A stretch of 64,000 nucleotides of DNA from Ignavibacteria bacterium (GTDB lineage: Bacteria; Bacteroidota; Ignavibacteria; Ignavibacteriales; SURF-24), in the NCBI GenBank assembly GCA_025612375.1, contig JAAXKN010000002.1:298158-362157 (forward strand). The letters run 5' to 3'. Below the pieces are notes generated by a model. That model was given only the letters and a program-made list of their open reading frames with translations, was not told the DNA's origin and did not search any database. Both the position numbers and the translations under genes were made by a program. Position 1 is the stretch's first letter; each line of letters opens with the position of its first letter. Positions 59,984-64,000 of the stretch are shown here, piece after piece.

Positions 59984-60919
59984 ATGAAAAAAGAGGTCAG
60001 GGTTTTTGCTCCCGCTTCAGTCTCAAATGTAGCCTGCGGCTTTGACGTGATGGGTTTTGCCATTGACTATCCGGGCGATGAGGTGGTCTTAAGGCTTACG
60101 GACAAGCCCGGAGTGAGAATTACTAAAATTACGGGTGACGGAGGGAAGCTTCCTTTGAACCCAGAGGAGAATACTGCCGGGGCACCTGTCATTGCAATAA
60201 GGAGCTATGCGGGTTTTAACGGGGGAATTGAAATTGAAATTCATAAGAAAATGCCCCTTGGAAGCGGGCTGGGCTCAAGCGCCGCAAGTGCGGTTGCGGC
60301 GGCATTTGCTGCCGATAAGCTCCTGGAGTTGAACCTCTCAAAAGATAAGCTCCTGGAGTTTGCAATTATGGGAGAAAGAATAGCAAGCGGGGCCGTTCAT
60401 GCAGATAACGTGGCTCCAGGCCTTTACGGGGGTTTTATTCTTATAAGAGGCTATAACCCGCCGGACATAGTTGAAATTCCCGTGCCGGAAAATCTCTTCT
60501 GCACAGTGCTTCACCCCGATATTGAGATCAATACAAAAGAGTCGCGCAGGCTGCTTCCAAAACAGGTATCTCTTGAAGACGCAAAGGTGCAGTGGGGCAA
60601 CGCCGCGGGTCTTATTGCAGGACTGATGAAAAGTGACTACGGGCTTATTTCGCGCTCGCTTCAGGATGTAATAATTGAACCAGCAAGAAAGTCCACTATA
60701 CCCTGCTATGAAAATATCAAGGGAGCCGCTTTGGATGCCGGTGCACTTGGGTGCAATATTTCAGGAAGCGGGCCTTCCATATTTGCACTTTCAGATTCAC
60801 TTGAAACTGCACAAATGGCGGGAATGAAAATGCGCCTGGCAATGGATGAAAATATAGAAGGCGAAATTTATGTCTCACGCATCAACAGGCAGGGGCCAGT
60901 TGTAATTGAATCGAAATAA
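59984..60919 (+). CDS. thrB: Homoserine kinase
   Basis: The start is set at ATG 59984 (MKKEVRVFAPASVSNVACGFD), with GGAG 5 nt upstream; the frame is open to 59834 inside thrA without an RBS. The 311-aa GHMP kinase phosphorylates homoserine. Motif 1 VFAPASVSNVACGFDVMGFA, motif 2 (ATP loop) PLGSGLGSSAASAVAAA and motif 3 GCNISGSGPSIFALS are intact. The length is typical. Lies between thrA (19 bp) and thrC (20 bp) in one operon. Confidence 0.96.
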   Translation: MKKEVRVFAPASVSNVACGFDVMGFAIDYPGDEVVLRLTDKPGVRITKITGDGGKLPLNPEENTAGAPVIAIRSYAGFNGGIEIEIHKKMPLGSGLGSSAASAVAAAFAADKLLELNLSKDKLLEFAIMGERIASGAVHADNVAPGLYGGFILIRGYNPPDIVEIPVPENLFCTVLHPDIEINTKESRRLLPKQVSLEDAKVQWGNAAGLIAGLMKSDYGLISRSLQDVIIEPARKSTIPCYENIKGAALDAGALGCNISGSGPSIFALSDSLETAQMAGMKMRLAMDENIEGEIYVSRINRQGPVVIESK

Positions 60920-60939
60920 TTTAAATCAGGTTATAGCTA

Positions 60940-62241
60940 ATGCAGTTTTACAGTACAAAAGATAAGAACCTCAGAGTATCATTAAAAGAGGCGGTGCTTC
61001 AGGGGATTGCGCCCGACGGGGGGCTTTTTATGCCCCTGGATATCCCTCCCTTTAACGGGAATTTCATTAAAAGTCTTTCCGGTATGTCATTCCAGGAAAT
61101 TGCATATGAAGCCGCATCACTTTTTTCGGAGGGTGAAATTCCAAAAAGTGATCTGAAACATATTGTTGAAGATGCATTTAACTTTCCTGTTGTTGTAAAA
61201 TCCTTATCTGACAGCCTGGCTGTGCTTGAACTTTACCACGGGCCTACACTAGCCTTTAAGGACTTTGGCGCAAGGTTTACTTCAAGACTGATGTCGTATT
61301 TCCTCAAGGGAGAAAAAAAGGAAATAACAATTCTTGTTGCTACAAGCGGGGACACGGGAAGCGCCGTTGCAAACGGATTCTTTAACACTGAAGGAATTAA
61401 GGTTGTGTTATTGTATCCTTCGGGCAAGGTGAGCAATATTCAGGAGCATCAGCTTACAACAATCGGCGGCAACGTTACGGCCCTGGAAGTTGAAGGCACT
61501 TTTGATGACTGCCAGAGGCTTGTTAAGGAAGCCTTTATGGACAGGGAGCTGAGTACAAGAGTAAACTTAAGCTCTGCAAATTCAATTAACTTTGCAAGGC
61601 TCCTTCCGCAGAGCTTTTATTATGTGTACGCCTGGTCTAAACTAAAGACAAAAGATAATGAAATTATTTTTTCTGTTCCGAGCGGAAACCTGGGGAACCT
61701 TACTGCAGGACTTATGGCCTCAGAGATGGGACTTCCTGTAAAACGTTTTATCGGGGCTGTAAATCAAAATTCAGTTTTATCAGACTACATTTCAAGCGGA
61801 AAGCTCAGAGTCAGGCCCTCGGTTCAGACAATATCAAATGCCATGGATGTCGGCAACCCGAGCAACATTGCCCGCATATTTGATTTATATAAGGATTCTT
61901 ACGAAAAGATAAAAAAGGTCATCTTCAGCACCAGCATCAGTGATGAGGGGACCAGAAAAGCAATAGCTGAAGTCTACGAGTATTTCTCATATATAATTGA
62001 TCCACACGGGGCTGTTGCCTATGAGGCCTTAATGGAGTATCCGGAAAATCTGAGGGCAAGTGCAGTATCGGTTATACTTGAAACTGCGCACCCGGCAAAA
62101 TTTCCTGAAGTAATTGAAGAGGCTATTAACACAAAAGTGGAAACTCCGGAGAAGCTTCTGGATGCGCTGAATAAAAAGAAGGAGTCAGTTAAAATCAGCA
62201 GCAGCTATCCGGATTTGAAACAGTTTCTTTTGTCAAAATAA
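60940..62241 (+). CDS. thrC: Threonine synthase
   Basis: A 433-aa PLP enzyme that converts O-phosphohomoserine to threonine. The Schiff-base Lys is in GPTLAFKDFGARF, the phosphate-binding loop in VATSGDTGSAVANGF, and SVPSGNLGNLTAG, ALEVEGTFDDCQRLV and INFARLLPQSFYY are family blocks. N-terminus MQFYSTKDKNLRVSLKEAVLQG and size match the bacterial long form (class II). Last gene of thrABC, followed by a strong terminator. Confidence 0.96.
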   Translation: MQFYSTKDKNLRVSLKEAVLQGIAPDGGLFMPLDIPPFNGNFIKSLSGMSFQEIAYEAASLFSEGEIPKSDLKHIVEDAFNFPVVVKSLSDSLAVLELYHGPTLAFKDFGARFTSRLMSYFLKGEKKEITILVATSGDTGSAVANGFFNTEGIKVVLLYPSGKVSNIQEHQLTTIGGNVTALEVEGTFDDCQRLVKEAFMDRELSTRVNLSSANSINFARLLPQSFYYVYAWSKLKTKDNEIIFSVPSGNLGNLTAGLMASEMGLPVKRFIGAVNQNSVLSDYISSGKLRVRPSVQTISNAMDVGNPSNIARIFDLYKDSYEKIKKVIFSTSISDEGTRKAIAEVYEYFSYIIDPHGAVAYEALMEYPENLRASAVSVILETAHPAKFPEVIEEAINTKVETPEKLLDALNKKKESVKISSSYPDLKQFLLSK

Positions 62242-62278
62242 AAAATGGCGCTTTTTTTAAGGAGCGCCATTTTTTTTT
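62241..62278. terminator. Convergent bidirectional terminator of thrC and the MFS gene
   Basis: AAAAATGGCGCT (62241-62252) and AGCGCCATTTTT (62263-62274) form a 12-bp stem; T-runs are present on both strands (TTTTTTTT on plus, the A-run at 62241-62245 on minus). It serves both convergent genes. Confidence 0.9.
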
Positions 62279-62300
62279 CTTAAGAAATGTTTTCTGTAAG

Positions 62301-63542
62301 TTATAACTTCAGTTCTCTTAATTTAGGAGCAAGTTTTCTTACACTTGCCACAACTGCAAGCGTCATGCTGCCGCCGAAAACCACCGATGGTATAAGCCCC
62401 AGGAGTTTTGCCGCAAGCCCCGACTCAAAAGAACCAAGCTCATTTGAAGATCCGATAAAAATTCCGTTTACGGCAGAAACCCTTCCGCGCATATCGTCAG
62501 GCGTATAAAGCTGTATGATGGTTGCCCTTATAACCACGCTTACGTTGTCGAACATTCCGCTTAAGAGCAGAATGAAAAGCGACAGGTAAAAATTCTTCGA
62601 CAGTGCAAAAGATATAATGCAGAGCCCGAATCCGAAAACGGCAAAAAGCAGGTTCCGCCCGGCTTTCTTAAAAGGGGGGTAGTGCGCCTGAATGATGGAC
62701 ATTGCTATTGCGCCAAGAGCCGGAGCAGCCCTCAGAAATCCAAGTCCTTTGGCTCCGGTATGCAGCACCTGGTCGGCAAAAATTGGAAGCACTGAAACCG
62801 CGCCGCCGAAGAAGACCGCAAACATATCAAGGCTTAAGGCGCTTAAGACCATCTGGTGTCCGAAGACAAATTTAAGTCCCGAGGACAGGCTTTCCCACAC
62901 GTTTTCTTTTCTTGTGCGTTCAGGCATCGGCTTTTTCTTTACAGCGACAAAAAATATCCAGCCTATTGCAGAGAAGATAACGACGGTAGTATAGGCTGAT
63001 CCCACGCCGAAAAATCCGTAGATGAGTCCGCCTATTGCGGGGCCTGCAACTTCAGCCACCTGCCAGGAAACGCTGTTCCATGTAGAGGCGTTGCCCAGGA
63101 GCTCTCTTGGTATCAGCTGCGCCATAAAGGCGAACTGTGCCGGAGACATGAAGCCGCGGGCAAGGCCCGTAATAAAAATTATGAGGTATATTGGCATTGC
63201 GCCGTATGAAACCAGTACCGGGTGCAGCTGAGTCGAAACGAATAGAAGCGCTGCAGCACAGATAAAGTAAACAAGGCCTGAAAGAACAATGATTTTTTTG
63301 CGGTTTACAATGTCGGCCACGTGTCCGGCAAAAAGCGTTACACAAAGGAAGGGGACCACCTCGGCTATTCCTATCATTCCAAGAGAAAGCGCGTCGTGCG
63401 TAAGGGCGTAGACCTGCCAGCCCACAACTACTGACTGCATCTGTATTGCCAGAGTTAAGATAAACCTGGCGACAATGAACCATCGAAAGTCTTTTAATCT
63501 TAAAGACGCATATGCGTCGTTTGAATTTAAGTTATATTCCAC
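62301..63542 (-). CDS. MFS exporter, MFS_3/EntS-like
   Basis: 413 aa, twelve TM helices. Family blocks: FRWFIVARFILTLAIQMQSVVVGW, LGMIGIAEVVPFLCVTLFAGHVADIVNRKKI (motif A region), MSPAQFAFMAQLIPRELLG, NASTWNSVSWQVAEVAGPAI, AAPALGAIAMSI. The third MFS_3 member within about 11 kb, but more diverged from the other two than they are from each other. Minus strand, convergent with thrC; its promoter lies in the region to the right. Substrate unknown. Confidence 0.88.
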   Translation of the reverse strand: MEYNLNSNDAYASLRLKDFRWFIVARFILTLAIQMQSVVVGWQVYALTHDALSLGMIGIAEVVPFLCVTLFAGHVADIVNRKKIIVLSGLVYFICAAALLFVSTQLHPVLVSYGAMPIYLIIFITGLARGFMSPAQFAFMAQLIPRELLGNASTWNSVSWQVAEVAGPAIGGLIYGFFGVGSAYTTVVIFSAIGWIFFVAVKKKPMPERTRKENVWESLSSGLKFVFGHQMVLSALSLDMFAVFFGGAVSVLPIFADQVLHTGAKGLGFLRAAPALGAIAMSIIQAHYPPFKKAGRNLLFAVFGFGLCIISFALSKNFYLSLFILLLSGMFDNVSVVIRATIIQLYTPDDMRGRVSAVNGIFIGSSNELGSFESGLAAKLLGLIPSVVFGGSMTLAVVASVRKLAPKLRELKL

Positions 63543-64000
63543 TAATTGTTATATCCCATTAATCAAAAAAATGTGCCCCCAAACCTACGTCAAAATTAAA
63601 ACTTTTACAATTTCCAAATTAGGACAAGTAGGAATTTATTACGCTTAACTGCGGGAGCTTATCTTAATGATATAAAAGAGCCTAATTGCATTTTAACCTT
63701 TACTGCTTTCTACTATTTATCCATAATAAAATGTGTAATAGCAAGAAAGATCATTCGTTAGGAAAGGTCAATAAGAAAATGAAACTGGATAAGCGGAGGG
63801 ATTATCTTTTGGCACAGCTTTGAATTTCTTCGCATGCTTTAGGGTAACTCCATTACGGCTTAAACCTTCATTCCGTTGCCTAAAAGCTTTTAATTGAATA
63901 ATTGGCTATGTTTGGACTGACATTTCTAAATTGCTATTACATTCCCCGTATTGACTCATAATAAAATGTAACTTTGGATAAGATTCGTTGACTCATAATA
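63543..64000. other. Terminal intergenic region
   Basis: 458 bp with no convincing ORF, RNA gene or promoter. The only structure seen is the CATAATAAAATGT repeat (about 63723 and 63956) and the direct repeat at the window edge. Confidence 0.5.
63951..64000. repeat. Direct repeat running out of the window
   Basis: TTGACTCATAATA occurs at 63951-63963 and again at 63988-64000 (period 37 bp). A diverged copy of the intervening unit (CATAATAAAATGT ... ATTCGTT) lies at about 63723-63760. The window ends inside the second copy, so the array length is unknown. Confidence 0.5.

Noticed and set aside
63951..64000. Possible start of a CRISPR array
   Set aside because: The repeated part is only 13 bp with a 37-bp period, not a 24-37 bp repeat with separate spacers, and no cas gene is present.

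Overview
The window looks like a chromosomal segment of a member of the Ignavibacteriota / Chlorobi-Bacteroidota side branch. The main evidence is the repeated C-terminal sorting signal of the type IX secretion system (T9SS), with the block QNYPNPFNPSTTI and a terminal K-M-M-L-x-K/R. It occurs on four intact genes, one frameshifted gene and one orphan fragment. Other support comes from the many secreted beta-barrel, beta-propeller and TPR proteins, the weak and irregular Shine-Dalgarno sequences, and a moderate GC content. No rRNA, tRNA, IS element, phage or CRISPR array was recognised.

Layout. 1-2.1 kb: end of a citramalate synthase gene followed by ilvE (branched-chain amino acid synthesis). 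2.4-7.8 kb: a small barrel protein, then a minus-strand AttEFGH-like ABC operon (ATPase, fused permease, AttH-like lipocalin, YwbE). 7.8-16.9 kb: a spacer with repeats, an orphan T9SS tail, and a tight six-gene minus-strand operon. In transcription order that operon is a CHASE2 membrane sensor, a FecR/TPR protein, a papain-like protease, a small membrane-anchored protein, a caspase-like protease with Ig-like domains, and a T9SS protein. 17.3-20.3 kb: a propeller lipoprotein and a frameshifted T9SS gene. 20.5-27.2 kb: a tripartite RND efflux operon whose outer membrane component carries an extra N-terminal binding-protein domain. 27.3-34.3 kb: TPR protein, S9-type hydrolase, DUF3078 and other barrel proteins, serine hydrolase and creatininase-type amidohydrolase. 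34.4-51 kb: secreted-protein region with a DUF4082/Fn3 protein, a GH43 glycosidase, a DJ-1/PfpI protein, and two giant tandem paralogues (SdrD-B repeats, DUF11, choice-of-anchor A, propeller, T9SS tail). Each giant gene is preceded by a related small hydrophobic ORF. 51-57.2 kb: a small ORF, an internally deleted SDR gene, two MFS exporters, a Gly-rich lipoprotein and a GT4 glycosyltransferase. 57.3-62.3 kb: the thrA-thrB-thrC operon behind what reads as a complete transcription attenuator with a Thr-rich leader peptide. 62.3-64 kb: a third MFS exporter and a repeat-bearing end.

Strongest points for follow-up: (i) the threonine attenuator, where promoter, leader peptide, antiterminator and terminator can all be read from the sequence; (ii) the CHASE2-FecR-papain-caspase operon, a candidate envelope signalling/proteolysis system; (iii) the paired small hydrophobic ORF plus giant T9SS protein modules; (iv) the binding-protein/TolC fusion. 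Family assignments come from reading motifs; no database search was run.
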